A stretch of DNA of 64,000 nucleotides from Rhabditoides inermis (GCA_963966185.1 CAWZYM010000070.1:43501-107500); one strand, 5' to 3'. Shown: positions 24,250 to 50,854, counted from the first letter of the stretch. The notes: generated by a model from the sequence alone, not told the origin. A program made the numbers and translations.

Positions 24250-24741
24250 TCACTTGAGCTGCTTCTGTCTCTCCTCTTCGTAGATCTTCTTGAATCGCTC
24301 TACGCGCTTGCCGACCTGAAAACAGGGAACATCAAGTAATGACGCAATGAAATGAAGATGGTCGGCGGAAGTGCGATACAGTGCATGCAGGCCTCCATCG
24401 CACCGAGGTTCGGGTGAATGCGAGTCATTCTATTGGGTGCATCTATGGGATCAGTAGATGACCAACCTGCAGATTCTCCACCTTCTCCTCGGCGATCTTC
24501 ATCCCCCGCACAAACTGCTTGGCCGCCGCACGCATCGGAGCCGAATCCGCCATCTGGACTAATGATCTTTTAAAAATGAATGTAAGACATGTGTAGGTCC
24601 CATAAGAAATGGGTGAGAAGATTAAGATGATTATGAAAACGAAAACGAACAAAAAAATAAATGAACCGATGATCCGAACGAACGTACCTCCTGAATGACC
24701 TTTTCGTTGTTGAAAATCTGCCTGAGGAATCGGATGGGCAT
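24250..24741 (-). CDS. NCBP2AS2: NCBP2AS2-like microprotein
   Basis: Three exons give a 67-residue basic product: MPIRFLRQIFNNEKVIQE, then MADSAPMRAAAKQFVRGMKI...ENLQ, then VGKRVERFKKIYEEERQKQL. It resembles human NCBP2AS2 in layout: a short N-terminal M-x-x-R-x-L helix, a central S-x-P-x-R-x-A-A motif and a C-terminal R-x-E-R-F-x-x-x-[FY] segment. The human protein has been reported as a mitochondrial/secreted microprotein with no settled biochemical role. All splice junctions keep phase (GTACG donor, GTCCAG acceptor; GTTGG donor, TTTCAG acceptor). The assignment rests on short motifs, so orthology is moderate; that it is a gene is more secure. Confidence 0.65.
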
Positions 24742-24990
24742 ATCTGACTATAACAATGAACTAACATAACAATACACGATGATTAATTGTTATAAAAAAG
24801 TTTTAAAAAATCAGCTGATTTCTCTCTCGACACCACTCGGAAGCCATCGACAAGAAAATCGTGCGTCATGAAATGTCAGGCGCATTACGATAATTTTAAA
24901 ATCTCAGCTATACTCTCTCAGCTGATTTTGTTTGTTTTAACGAATTTGTTTGTTTCCTTAGTTTTGAATATAATTTGTGTTCTAGTGAAT

Positions 24991-26425
24991 ATGGCGGAGT
25001 GCTCCACTTCATCAGCTCAACCGCAAAGCGACTTCGATTACGAGCAGACCACCATCGAGTATGCGTTTATTATTCCATCATTTTTTTCTATTATTTTATT
25101 TGTATATTTTTGTTTGTTTCCATATTTGCATTGACATACTTTGAAGCACATTGCCGACGGAACTGATCTTCAAGATTCTCGATGCACTTAGCTACGAAGA
25201 TCTCAGCAAAATACGACTGGTTCGTTACGTTACGTTTGGATTGATTGATGCTTTTGTTATTATTTTATTTTTGAGCTGATGAGCGATATAATGTTGCGTT
25301 CTCACTTTCCAGGTGAGCAAGAAGATAGATCGCACGGCGTCGCAGCGTCTGAACCACGGGTACAACCTACTCGGGCATATGATCGACAACGCCAAGAACG
25401 AGCTGAAGAAGGAGCTTCCGAGAAGAGAGTCGCTCAGAAGGTAGGAGTGGTTCTGAGGGAGAGGAGTGGGGAGCCTGCTCGTTGAGGAGCCACCGACTGT
25501 GCCGTCTGAACGAGGCGTACTCTGCTATGGAGACACGCTACGCCCTCCTCTCCATGACATACAAGAAGTACATCGACGCTGCTCTCTGCTGCTTTATTCC
25601 CGGAAAAGTACGGTAGTTGTTTTTGCGTGTTTTTGTTCATCTTGTTTACATGTTAGGTTCTGGACGAGGGCTTCTCTATTATGCACGACCTGCGCAATTC
25701 GAAGCGTCGCGTCGGCTCGTACGACGGAGACATATCCAACCTACTCAAGGACATGCGAGATCTATCCAGGTGGTTCCCTCGTGTATCCACTCTTCTTCTA
25801 TTCTCTCTCTCTAGCATGGCGATGGAGCACTTCGAGGAGTACATCCAGCCAGATCTGCGCAACCCATGCCATCTCGACTCGATCCTCGCTCGTATCGGAG
25901 GGTGAGTGAAAGGGAACCGATGTGGCAGAGGAGGGAGTGCTTTCCAGATCGGGGACCACTCCGTCTTCCTCGGCCAATTCTACGCCTGCCAACTCGACTC
26001 TCCATTCCCTATTCCGCCTACCCTTCCGCCGTCCCCACGACGACAGAGAGAAGGTGGGTGTGAAATGATTCGTAGTCAGTTGTTCCCTTATTAGGCTCTG
26101 TCGGACCGTGTGGCCGAGCAGGAGCTGCAGCTGAAGAGGCAGGGTGTCATGATCGCCAAGCAAAACGCAGCCATCTCAGCCATTGTGGGCACGCTGAATG
26201 CGCTGTGTGAGAAGATGGGGGAGGAGAGGATGCAGGAGGTGGATCTGGCAGAGGACAACGTCGGCGACAAAGCCGAGGAGGCGGTGAGAGGGAGGGAGGG
26301 GAGAGAGAGAAGAGAGGGGGAGTAACCATGCCCTTTAGATGTCCCTGGCGGCGGCGCTGCTCAACAAGAGGAAGCGCGTGCACGATGCGCTCGAATCCAT
26401 CTCACCCAAGAGGAGCAGACACTAG
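24991..26425 (+). CDS. FBXO28: FBXO28-like F-box protein
   Basis: F-box proteins are substrate adaptors of SCF ubiquitin ligases; FBXO28 is nuclear and acts in cell-cycle control. After a short N-terminus (MAECSTSSAQPQSDFDYEQT) comes the F-box TLPTELIFKILDALSYEDLS, followed by KIRLVSKKIDR. Then come stretches close to human FBXO28: LNHGYNLLGHMIDNAKNELK, LPRRESLRRSH (human LPRRESERRNH), ALLSMTYKKYID, LCCFIPGKVLDE (human LCCFIPGKVIDE) and MRDLSSMAMEHFEEYI (human LRDISSMAMEYFDEKI). The C-terminal part has a coiled coil (RVAEQELQLKRQGVMIAKQN) and a basic tail (KRKRVHDALESISPKRSRH). The stop is TAG at 26,423-26,425. Confidence 0.88.
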
Positions 26426-27112
26426 ATACTAGACCCGTCACTCTCATCCTAGACCACACTCACTCCCTCTTCCCTCACCGCATTATATTGGTTGTGTTGT
26501 CACTAGCACTGTTGTTTTTTGTTCACACTTGATGTTAATAATATATATTTCACACTAGCTGTAATGTTGCACTCGTTTGGGGATAGCCGAGAACTGTCAG
26601 TGTGGCTGTTGAAGCGCATAAAGATACACAAGTAATAATCTGGTAATAATCTGCGGTTGTTTTCATTCATAAGTTTATCTCGTCCCTTCTCCTATACCTT
26701 ACTTTATGTTATAGTAAAGCCTGATTTCTATATTCCTTACATAATACCTTGCGAGCCATTGTGCCCAGTACAAGGGTATATTCTACGCTACTGCGATATA
26801 TGAATGTGATTAATGATGAAAAAAATGGCGGGAAAAAAGCGCGCTCTTTGTTTTGATGTGCTTTGTATCATTTGAGGAAGCACATAATAGTTTATTTGGT
26901 TATAGAGAAGACTATTTCAAAAGATCGAATTAGTACGTACTGTACTACCAGTTGTCAACTAGTTGAAACCAGTTATTTTAGATGCCACATTATCAAATTG
27001 CGTTACTTTTGAGCTTCTTAGTTAATTCGGTGCACTCGCATGTTGGCAATCCAGAAGTGTCCTTATATGAGTAATATATGAGTAATGTGCGTGTGGTTCG
27101 TTTTCGCACAGC
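26426..27112. other. Intergenic between two F-box genes
   Basis: AT-rich sequence of 690 bp with no recognised gene. It presumably contains the FBXO28 3' end and the promoter of the next gene. A TTTTCGCACAG acceptor-like motif ends two bases before the downstream start codon region. Confidence 0.5.
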
Positions 27113-28105
27113 ATGGCGTCGGCTGTCGCTGTCCTCGCTTCTCTCTCCGTCTCTCACCACCCATCCTCTCTCGCCACTCTCCCCCATCTCGTTCTCACGC
27201 ACATCTTCAAGCTGCTGCCCACTCAGGTACCGTCTCTAGTTTGGTCTGACTGAATGCTTTGATGTTACGCCACACTATTTGCAATAGGGACGTCGACGAC
27301 ATGAAAGTATGTTCTGGCCTAACAACTGGATCAGTGTGTTTCAGACCCGGTGTGCTCTCTCGCTCGTGTCTCGTGATTTGTACAAGGTGTGTGTGCGCGA
27401 GTGGAACACCCCCTACTCCGGCCGCGACAGACTGTCCGTCACCTTCAATCACGTGAGTTGGCAGGGCTGGGTCGATGGATAGTCGTTGCAGTGGCCGACG
27501 CGCAGTGCGAAGACATACAGTGTGCGGATTGGATTCGGAGGAGTGGAGGCAGAGTGCATCTGCCACAAGGACAGCAACGCCTACCCGGAGTATGTGGGTG
27601 AGTGCGAGGGGGAGAGGGGGGGGGAGGGAGCCTGGTCGCAGAGAACTGCCTGCGTCGCATCGTCCACCTGCACGGACACATGGTCAACGAGATCGTGCTC
27701 AACAACTCCAACAACGTGGTGAGCGAGGGGAGGGGGGAGTGAGAGAATACCTCATCAGTCCGTGCGCACCTGTGTCGACGCTGACCTGATGTCCCTGTTG
27801 TCTCCGCTGCCGAACTTGAACAAGATCGTGGCTCACAAAATGCTATACGACAAAGACGGCTGTGAGTTCATTTTTTTCGAGTTTCATTCTAACCCTATTT
27901 TTGATCTTCTTCCTTCTTCTTGTTCCCAGCTCTCATGTGAACACTATTTTCTCTTGTAGATGTGGGCGTGGCAGCATTGCCCTCTGTGCGCCGTGTGGTT
28001 ATCACTCTTTCCCAGAGGGGAGTCGTGTCCCGCCGCCAGAATACCCCCTATCAGTGGCAGCGTCTTTTCCCAAACGCCGCATTTTCCATCCACTCTCATC
28101 ACTGA
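27113..28105 (+). CDS. Probable F-box protein
   Basis: The product begins MASAVAVLASLSVSHHPSS, then an F-box-like segment LATLPHLVLTHIFKLLPTQT joined across an intron to RCALSLVSRDLYKVCVREWN, the usual L-P-x-x-[IV]-x-x-x-I-F-x-x-L ... L-x-x-V-[CS]-[KR] pattern. The rest (RIGFGGVEAECICHKDSNAY, NCLRRIVHLHGHMVNEIVL, DADLMSLLSPLPNLNKIVAH) looks like degenerate leucine-rich or FTH-type sequence seen in nematode F-box proteins. It ends FPNAAFSIHSHH at TGA 28,103-28,105; AATAAATAAA lies near 28,226. About 230 residues, short for an adaptor with repeats. It is not close in sequence to the neighbouring FBXO28-like gene, so it is not a recent tandem copy. Confidence 0.65.
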
Positions 28106-28788
28106 ACTCACCCATGTCTCTCCACCTATTGCAACCCATGGTGACTTGTGACTTCCCTCCAACATATATTTGCGATCACTCTTTCCTTGTATTGTATGAT
28201 CATACTGTATTCATTTGAATCATATGAATAAATAAAGTTTGTTCGATCAATAGCGTAACCTCAAACGAAGAACGCCAAGGAAAACAGAAAAAAAACATAT
28301 TCCGATTTGGGCTATATATAACTTCTTATTCCTTCCACGTCAATAGGCGCTTTCGATATATTTAATTAATAATTTGCATGTTAGTATATTTTAAAAAGCG
28401 ATTATTATTGAACGAAACATGCATCAATCATCATAAGTATTACTATAAAAAAGTATATAACACAAATTTCTCATGTTTGAAATTCAGCGTTCAGAAGTTA
28501 CACTACCTTTAAACGAAACAAAAAGTTACGGTTTACGTAACACGTATTTTATCTGCTTATGAGAGAAATATAAATATCACAACTCTGTTCTCATAGTCAA
28601 TCCACAAAACAACAAAGGAAAACTAAACTTATGAGATGCAACATGAGAGCACAGCTTATTACAAAAAAACAAAAAGGGGTGATGACATAACTATGTCTGA
28701 GAAGATATAAATGTATGGAGGTAGACACCGATGAAAGAGTGGTCACTAGCACTACACATCTGAGAGGAGGAGACGAGTGGCGAGCGTT
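28106..28788. other. Convergent intergenic region
   Basis: AT-rich sequence between the 3' ends of the F-box gene (+) and TAF1 (-). It contains the plus-strand AATAAA near 28,226-28,235. No further gene or repeat was recognised. Confidence 0.6.
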
Positions 28789-40822
<12,034 letters not shown>

Positions 40823-41565
40823 TCAACTGAAATGAATGATCGGTGAACAACGAAACACACTTGGCGGTTTTAATAGTGATTTCAATAGTACACTCATAAG
40901 AACCAAACCAACATTATTCAAATTTTTGTTCTAATATCAACTGTCTCGAAAAGGTTGGGCACTGCAACAATAAAAAAATACTGCGCAAGAACAGTACAGC
41001 GTAAAATGCTGTCACATTCTACATTCACGACGAAAAACACTAAGAGTCGTGGCGTCCGTTTATTTCACGTCAAAGTTCAATCCGCGCCGGGTTTGTGTCA
41101 CAAAGGAGAGAGTATGGGCAAACGAGAGCGCGGACAGAGCGTTTAGACAAACGCACTCAAAACGTCGCGCGCGCACAACGGAACACTAAACGAGTGAATC
41201 AGCTGTTTTTACTAGTTTTCCCCCTGAATTCTATTGTGTCGAATATGATGCATTGATTTATCATCGCTACTCTCCTCGTTACGCATCCTTCTCTCATATC
41301 ACTAGCAAATCTAGATCCAGCAGAATTTTACTAGAATCCCACTGGAATGCGGTTTTGCTGGAATTCTACTCGAAAATGTTCTTTTTTCGACTGGAATTTT
41401 ACAACTTTTTCCAGTGGAATTTTAATAGAATTCCAGTAGACCGGAGGTTACCGAGCATATATATATGTGTGTGTTCATCTTATTCATGCTGCTTCGCATC
41501 GCGTATTGTCGTTTTGTTGTTTTATTTGTAATATATTTCATATTCTGTTTTGTTTGAGTGCGTCG
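40823..41565. promoter_or_regulatory. Divergent promoter region, TAF1 / Plus3-actin
   Basis: 743 bp separate the two opposed start codons. The region is AT-rich with a GC-richer block (41,080-41,180). Between 41,315 and 41,445 there are repeated TGGAATTTTA / AGAATTCCAG motifs in both orientations. No TATA box was clearly placed. Coordinated transcription of the two genes is possible but inferred. Confidence 0.5.
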
Positions 41566-44067
<2,502 letters not shown>

Positions 44068-45117
44068 TCTGCAGATCTCCCTAATCATGTGTCATTTATG
44101 TTATAGTACGCTGTTTTTTCAACGATAAAGGTTTATAAAATTAAGATACCATTCCTACAAGCGTTCTCTTCGGTGCGAGGTAGTGCCATATCGTCCAAAC
44201 AACTCGTTTCGTCCAATCTCTCGTTTCGTCTATAATGGTTATATTTTGAACAGTTGATTGCGTAAAGTATTCGGGCGTCTTGTTTCGTCCAAGTAAATAA
44301 TGAAAACAAATGGTTTCGTCCAAGTCGGCCGTTTAGTCGAAAGTGGTGCAACTTTTGAAGCAACTCTAAAGCGGCATCATGTCTCAGTTGTTTTGGTAGG
44401 ATTTGGTTCCCGTAGAAGGTTACAAAGTTCAAAGAGGAGTATGTGTCTGTGTGTGAAAGGTAACCAACCCTCAGACCAGTTTCTCCTGGTGGGTAGCTAT
44501 AAGTAAGAAGCATACGTTCTCAATAATTTCTCTTTTCATCAAATAGTAGTGTTGGTAGGAGAACAGTAAGTCCGAGTAGCAGACGCTCCCTAATCGGTGT
44601 TCAGAGTAGAGTAGACTTCTGTCGGCTTTGATCCGCGCTCACTTGTAGACTAGAATAGAAGCACTCCCTCTCACACGGGCAGCCGGTGCTCTCCTACTGG
44701 ACACTCGAAACGAGGAAAAGTAGTGCCAATCTTTTTGATCACGTTCTGTTGCGCGTGTCCATGATGATTCTCTCCACAAACAGGGTCTATCCATGCACAA
44801 TCCAGTCTCTTTAGCTACTCATTAGATACTCGAAATGCCTTTTACTGACAGACGGACAAGAGCGAACGGACTCGGTTGCTACTATTTGTGTTTTTCTGTA
44901 CACCCGCCCTTTTGTCATAATCTCGATGGGACGAGGTAGATCAAAGTATAATCCAATGATTTACGGAAGAAGACATTTGATCCATCAAAATTCATTCATA
45001 CGGTTCCATGTAATAAAACTTATCAATATTAATAAGAAGGTATGGACAAGGCAGGAAGAGAATGAGAAAACTGTGAATCAAGTATACAACGCTCAATATG
45101 TTCACAGGCCGGCTGAT
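44068..45117. other. Intergenic, no gene recognised
   Basis: The stretch downstream of the Plus3-actin stop. A GATAAA-type poly(A) signal lies near 44,124. A TTTCGTCCAA motif recurs, in both orientations, between about 44,190 and 44,330. No convincing exon or structured RNA was found. Confidence 0.5.
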
Positions 45118-45503
45118 TTACTTTCCTCGTTTCTGCTTGGTGGGCGTGGCCTTGGTGGGCGGACCCACGCGCATTTCTTTGCGAAGGTAGTCCTCGTCCT
45201 CTCCATTTGTCTTCGAAGTGGCGTTGATCGCAGCCAATTGGGCTGAAACCAAATCTCCATCAAAGGAATATATAAATCACTCTCAGAACCACACACACTA
45301 CACAAAACATTGATGTATTGAATAGATGCTTGAAATACAAATAAAGTCAATTCTATTCGTGAACAAAAGGGGAGCAGAAACCAACCGTCGCTTTCGGATG
45401 TGTGAGTCTTGGGGTGGGCACGTGCGGCCTGTCTCTCCGGGTCTGCCGCTTCCCTCAACGCACGCTCAGCCGACGCCTTCACACTAGCCTCAATCCATCC
45501 CAT
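45118..45503 (-). CDS. Small basic protein, family not recognised
   Basis: Two exons join in phase: MGWIEASVKASAERALREAA, then DPERQAARAHPKTHTSESD; after an intron (GTTGGT donor, TTTCAG acceptor) AQLAAINATSKTNGEDEDYL, then RKEMRVGPPTKATPTKQKRGK, stop. About 80 residues, Ala/Arg-rich with a Lys-rich C-terminus that could be nuclear or RNA-binding. The Met at 45,503 is the first in frame after a stop, but further upstream exons cannot be excluded. It is divergent from the long gene that begins at 45,852. The phase match and codon-like composition support a real gene; function unknown. Confidence 0.5.
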
Positions 45504-45851
45504 TCACTCCATCAACGCAACACCTAGTTTGTGCGCATCAATGACATCAAGCAGACACGCGACTTGCCTGGCTGCGGCGAGTGGCGGGTAGGCAGGTCAA
45601 GGGATGTCATAGAGCGGGAAGGGCTTGTGGTAGATCATTTGGAGGGGACGCGGTTGGTAGATTAGCGAGAATGAATCACTGGGTGGGCGAGACTTTTGCC
45701 AGTCCGCTAGATACGTTGAAGTAACTCTGCTTGGTGTTGACATGAAGTATCGATCGAACGAGAGCGGCGATTGCGAAATGGATAAGGCGTGGAGAAGCTT
45801 TTTTTATTGTTTTTTTTCTTCTTTGCTATAAAAAAGTATGTATGTTCTAGA

Positions 45852-48800
45852 ATGGAGTCATCTGCACAATCTGTTGTCCAGGAGGTCGGTGGAGGAGAGG
45901 TAAGAAGCGGTTTCGGTTTTGTTATTGAGTGAGCATAACCTTTGCAGTCTCTCGCCCTGTCCCGTCTCACTAAGTCCGATCTGACTGTTCATCTCGCACT
46001 CCATCCCGACAAGAGGTGAGGCAGATGAGTGTCCAGTTACCATTTGGACGCGACAGAGGAGGCGTTGCCAACTCTTTATGATTGCAGGGAGCTGGCGCGT
46101 CGTCTGGGTCTGCCACTGTGCACCGTCGCCAGCTACTATGTTCACAAGGTGTATCAAGCTCATGTATGTGTTTACCCCCTCCTCTCTCTGTCGCAGCACA
46201 GTCTGAAGCTTCACGACGAGCCGATGCCTCGCGGGAAGGGCGTCGCCGATCTGAACTTTGCCTACGCCTATGAGAACGTGCCCACAGATCCCATCGGACA
46301 GCACATTCACGATGAAAAACAGAGGCGAGTGTTTGAGTGATGACGCTACACGGGTGAATAACGTGATAATGTGATTTGATTCCAGGGCTGCGTACGCGTT
46401 CTCTGTCTTTTCTGCCATCGTCCGCGAGAAGATGGTGGGACGAGTGGAGATCGACCTGGTTCGTTATCACGTGCTTTCTTGATTGATACATGATTCCCGC
46501 GACTCTCTAATCCTCTTCAGTCCAACTGCACAGCGCTCGAGTTGTGTGTGTTCTCGGAGTCTCTGTATCTGGCGTGCGGTAGCCATCCCTCCCGCAAGTT
46601 CCACACCATCATATTCACATCTTCGTCAGTCCACTCTCTCAATCTGACATTATAATTTTTTTCAGTACGTCTCTCGAATGCACCCTCGATCACGTGAACT
46701 GGGCGCGCACTCTCGGCGAGGTGCGTGTTTTTTATTGCATGTAAAGTTGCGAGGATTATATTTAAAACATATTACCGAATATTGTGTGTAGTTATTTCCT
46801 TTGAGGTGCTGCCGGGAGTCCCCCTTTTTCTGGCGGATTGCGAGTGCAGTATGTGCGGTCTTCTGCACGATCCGTCCTGGTCGGGAGGTGTGCACAGTGC
46901 TACTGACGACCAGCGAACCATCCACTCCAAGGAGGCACTCATCCAGGTGGGCTGTGTATGGCACTCTCTTTCATCCACATTCCCCTCCAGGATGGTCTGT
47001 CGGGCACGCACACTGTCCCCCTGCAGTTCGACGTGCGCGGAATGAAGCAGTTCGCCGCCATCCTTCACGATTTCATCAACAACCTGCGACGCGCCGATCA
47101 GGTGAGAGCTGTACTCGCGGCTCCGCGTGACTATCCCCTTGCTACTTCAGAATCCGCAGCTAGAATTGGTCGATGATGGGGCGACGGCAGTGTTCACTCT
47201 GTCGGGAGAGGACGGGCGGAGTGTGTGCTACCGAGTGCGCATCGCCGCTTCTGTGAGTGAGATCGCGTGCTGGCAGAAAGAGACGGCGGTCACTGGGGAG
47301 CAGGCCAAGGTTCGTTCCAATCTGCGCACCACATCCGCGATGTCGGCACAGGATGTGTCACCGGGCCATGACTGGAACGAGCTGGGCGGTGGGATGTGCA
47401 GCCTCTCGCTCTACCACCCGCCATCCACCATCATCTCAGGGTGGGCATCCATCTTCTCCATTCAGTTGATGGTGTATAGTTGAGTTCGCTGTGCGCATCG
47501 AGTGATACATGCAGTGAGTTCGAAGTGCTGGCGAGGAACGATAGAGACACGGACGAGGAGGACACGGTATGTTGTTGGTACAGCTTTTTCGACATGCAGA
47601 CTTACAGATTAGGAGTGTAATTTAGCACATGTTTCAGATCTCGGTAGCGTCGACGCCTACTGTGGATGATGAAGTGGAGATTGCAATTGTTGAAGAAGAG
47701 ATCGACAAGACTGGAACCGAGGATAACCAGGATGAGGCAAGCAGGCAGGAGGAGGGAGAGACGGCAGACACCCAGGAGGGAATGGTCGAGGAGTCCCTTG
47801 AGGAGGAGGATGGGAGCAAGGACCTTGCCGATTCCGCCGCCGGACTCAACCCCTATGAACTGTGCTTCTTTGCCGATATTTCCGGCAAGCACCGGTGAGA
47901 AATGTGTTTTCTTTTTTCGTACACACCCCTCGTTTCAGTGCCGCTGTGGCGTCGCTGGGTGGCGAGCAGAAGGACGTGGTCATCTACACGATTCACACGG
48001 TGAGGGAGGAGGGGAGAGGGGGGGGGGGTGGATGGATGGATTGCAGCAACACGTGTGGATGAGTGAGCGTGTGGCGGAGTGGTCGGATCGGGCGCAGAAG
48101 AATGCCTTCCAAGTCGGCCGCCACATCACCACCGCAGAGTCCAAGTGAGCCCCGATCTCACACCCACCACCTGTACCCTCATTCAGGCGCGAGCTCGCCT
48201 TTTCCATCTTCACCCGCCTTCTTTCCTCGCCCTCTGTTCGATGCTTCGAGATCGATATTGTGGGTCGATTTTTCGAAAAGTTGTAAAGATGACAGCGGAT
48301 TTCAAACTGCACGGTCAGTGCAACGGTTTTTTGTGTGCACGTAATAATATCGATGATGTGTTTTCCGGGTTTCAGCGCAAGTGCAGTGTGGATATGGTGC
48401 TTCACTTTGTGGATGTGCTGTCCCTCTGCCTCTCCTCGCCCCAACACACACTGCCCCTCGTCATTCTCAAGGTATAGTCAAAGTCCAAATTCAAAAGACC
48501 GTCCTAATTTTCTATTTGTTTGGTCAGTTCGAAACAACCACGACATTTACGATAGTGATAGTGATTGTTGTTCGAAGGAAGCCGAAGGAGAGAAGCTCAT
48601 CAAGTGCGAAGGAGACGAGGCAGCGAGATGGAGGGAGGCGATTCGGAAGCTCGGAGAGGTCGAGCAAGAGAGAGAGAGAGAGAGAGGAGGAGGGGAAAAG
48701 AATATCGTTCAGGTCCTGCCGTGTCGTGAGCTATGTGTGATGCTGGAATGTGCTTGCGGAAAGTGCACCTTTATCGGAGATACGCTCTACGCTCACTGGA

Positions 48801-49459
48801 AGGGGGCGAGTTTCTCCCTTTCCCTCCCCATCCCCGCTCTCATTCCTTCTTCCATCCTCCCTCTCAGGTGTCTGTACTGGAGAGCATCGCCGGACGAGTG
48901 CGCACCAAGTTCGATTGGTTCGACGGGCGCTTCCCGCTTCTTTTCTCATTTGCCGACCACTCTGTGTGTGAGGGAGAGGAGGCGGAGAGACAGCTCAACC
49001 TGCTGGCGGTGGCACAGAGACACATGCAGGTGAGAGAGGGGAGGGAAGAGAGAGAGGGGGAGAAGGAGGGAGAGAGAGATCCTCCTTCAGGCGTGGCGGT
49101 CGGACGGTCGTTCGTTTTTCTTCGCTGTCCGCTCTGCCGTGTCTTTCACCCTTCTGCGTGACGATCCTCGATTCACTCGCCTGCTGGCATTCCTGCAGCC
49201 CTTCCAGAAGGTACGCCTGCCCCTGTCTTCCCCTATCTCTCTCTCTCTCTCTCTCCCTCTCTCTCTCTCCCACCCTCTCCCCTTGCAGGATACTCGCATC
49301 CAGGGTGACTGGCGGGGTGTGTCTCACTCTCGGGAGTACCGTTTCTCTCGCTCGGAGGGCTGTCTGTCAGTCACTCTCTCCATCCACCCCAGTCTCCTCT
49401 CTGTCGAGGTCTTCCCTGCAGACATGGGCGGGCATCAGCGTCGCCTTGTTTGGAATTAG
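45852..49459 (+). CDS. Long protein of unknown family
   Basis: The start is MESSAQSVVQEVGGGE at 45,852, one base after a TTCTAG acceptor-like motif. More than a dozen short exons with GTGAG donors and CAG acceptors follow. Recognisable stretches: SLALSRLTKSDLTVHLALHP, ELARRLGLPLCTVASYYVHK, DLNFAYAYENVPTDPIGQHI, AAYAFSVFSAIVREKMVGRV, a cysteine-containing segment LADCECSMCGLLHDP, FDVRGMKQFAAILHDFINNL, a strongly acidic region near 47,650-47,830 (EEEIDKTGTEDNQDE), ELCFFADISGKHRAAVASLG, RKCSVDMVLHFVDVLSLCLS, and a C-terminus ending VEVFPADMGGHQRRLVWN, stop 49,457-49,459. Alternating strand-like segments could suggest a sliding-clamp-like fold, but that is only an impression. The frame around 48,530-48,720 is ambiguous: both TTTTFTIVIVIVVRR and DIYDSDSDCCSKEAE are open, and the latter looks more protein-like. 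Confidence 0.65.
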
Positions 49460-50126
49460 GTCCCTCTCTCGACTCGCTTATGGTTACTCATCTCATTTAT
49501 TATCACAGATTATCTTCTCACTTGATGCTCGTTTATTTTTCTCTTGTTTTCGGAGTTGATCTCGTATTGATTATGCTTGCCTTTTTCTTTCGTTGTTCAC
49601 CGACATGAGACAGTTACGAAATAATATGTTCACTTACCTGATATGGCTGCCTTGTATCACCTGCCAGTTGTATTGTTTTCACTCTGTTGTTGATAATTTG
49701 ATGTCGTTTACCGTTGATGTTACTGTTATTACCAGTATAAATAGTATTCAAAAAGTGTCTTGTGCGAGTTGACAGATTCTATATAGTTATGTTGTTTTAC
49801 AACCCTCGGTGTGTTGGTTCCGTCTGCTTCTTTTTGTAGGATCAACTGTTCGGTCCGTTGATTGGTGCTCACATGTTCGCAATGCGCATAGTATTTGTGA
49901 GATTTGTTACGAAACGAATAGATCTACAAAACATCTCAGTGTAACAATGTCCAAATAAAGTGATTCATTCCACAAAATCGTGGACTATACTATCACACAC
50001 TCTTATCTTGTCCTGTCCATGATTCCATGATAAACAAGTTTGCTATTTCACAATGACAGTAATCGGCGATTTTTTGTTAGTAATATTTTCATAATAGACT
50101 CACTTCCTGATTCACTTAGGATACAA

Positions 50127-50190
<64 letters not shown>

Positions 50191-50280
50191 CTGTTCCCTC
50201 TGTTCCCTCTGTTCCCTCTCTTCTCTTTCTTCTCTCTCTTCCCTCTCTTCTCTCTCTTCCCTCTCTTCTCTCTCTTCTCT

Positions 50281-50333
<53 letters not shown>

Positions 50334-50854
50334 CTCTGTTCCCTCTGTTCCCTCTGTTCCCTCTCTTCTCTTTCTTCTCTCTCTTCCCTCTCTTCTCTCT
50401 CTTCCCTCTCTTCTCTCTCTTCTCTCTCTTCTCTCTCTCTCTCTCTCCCTCTCTTCCCTCTCTTCTCTCTCTTCTCTCTCTCCTCTCCTCTCTCTCTTTC
50501 TCTCTCTCTCTCTTCCTCTCTCTTCCCCCTCTATCTCCATTCTTTTCTTCTTCCACCCTCTGGCCATGGCCACACATTACACCGCTGCAAAAAGACGAGT
50601 GTGAAAAGTGGTCTCGTTCCTTTCTCACTCACTCATGAACAAAACTCCGTATATTTTGTGTGCAAAATATCCGTAATTGGTGGAATGATTCATGATAGTG
50701 GCAAGTGGCAAGTTCTTTTCTCTCTCTCCACAAGCCAGACATTTCTCTCATTGTTGCCTTATCAGACAGTGCATGCAACTGACCGATTGATTGCTTTTCC
50801 GAGAAACCAACTTCCCTCTTTTACTATTATTTACTCTTCCGCTTTCAGTCGAAA
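49460..50854. other. Intergenic region upstream of the formin, with a large CT block
   Basis: The first 670 bp are AT-rich with no gene seen. The rest is dominated by the pyrimidine array at 50,131-50,520. A GCTTTCAG acceptor-like motif ends seven bases before the first candidate formin start codon. Confidence 0.6.
50131..50520. repeat. About 390-bp pyrimidine array with a duplicated 145-bp block
   Basis: CT dinucleotides with TTC, TTCCC and CTGTTCC variants. The block starting CTGTTCCCTCTGTTCCCTCT occurs twice, near 50,191 and 50,336, each followed by the same TTCTCTTTC/TTCCCTC order and a CT run. It lies upstream of the formin gene. Confidence 0.95.

Noticed and set aside
44140..44500. A gene in the intergenic region after actin (frames with FVQVGRLVES, YVFTP-like stretches)
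   Set aside because: No splice context, no start or stop consistent with a short gene, and a recurring TTTCGTCC motif points to non-coding repetitive sequence.
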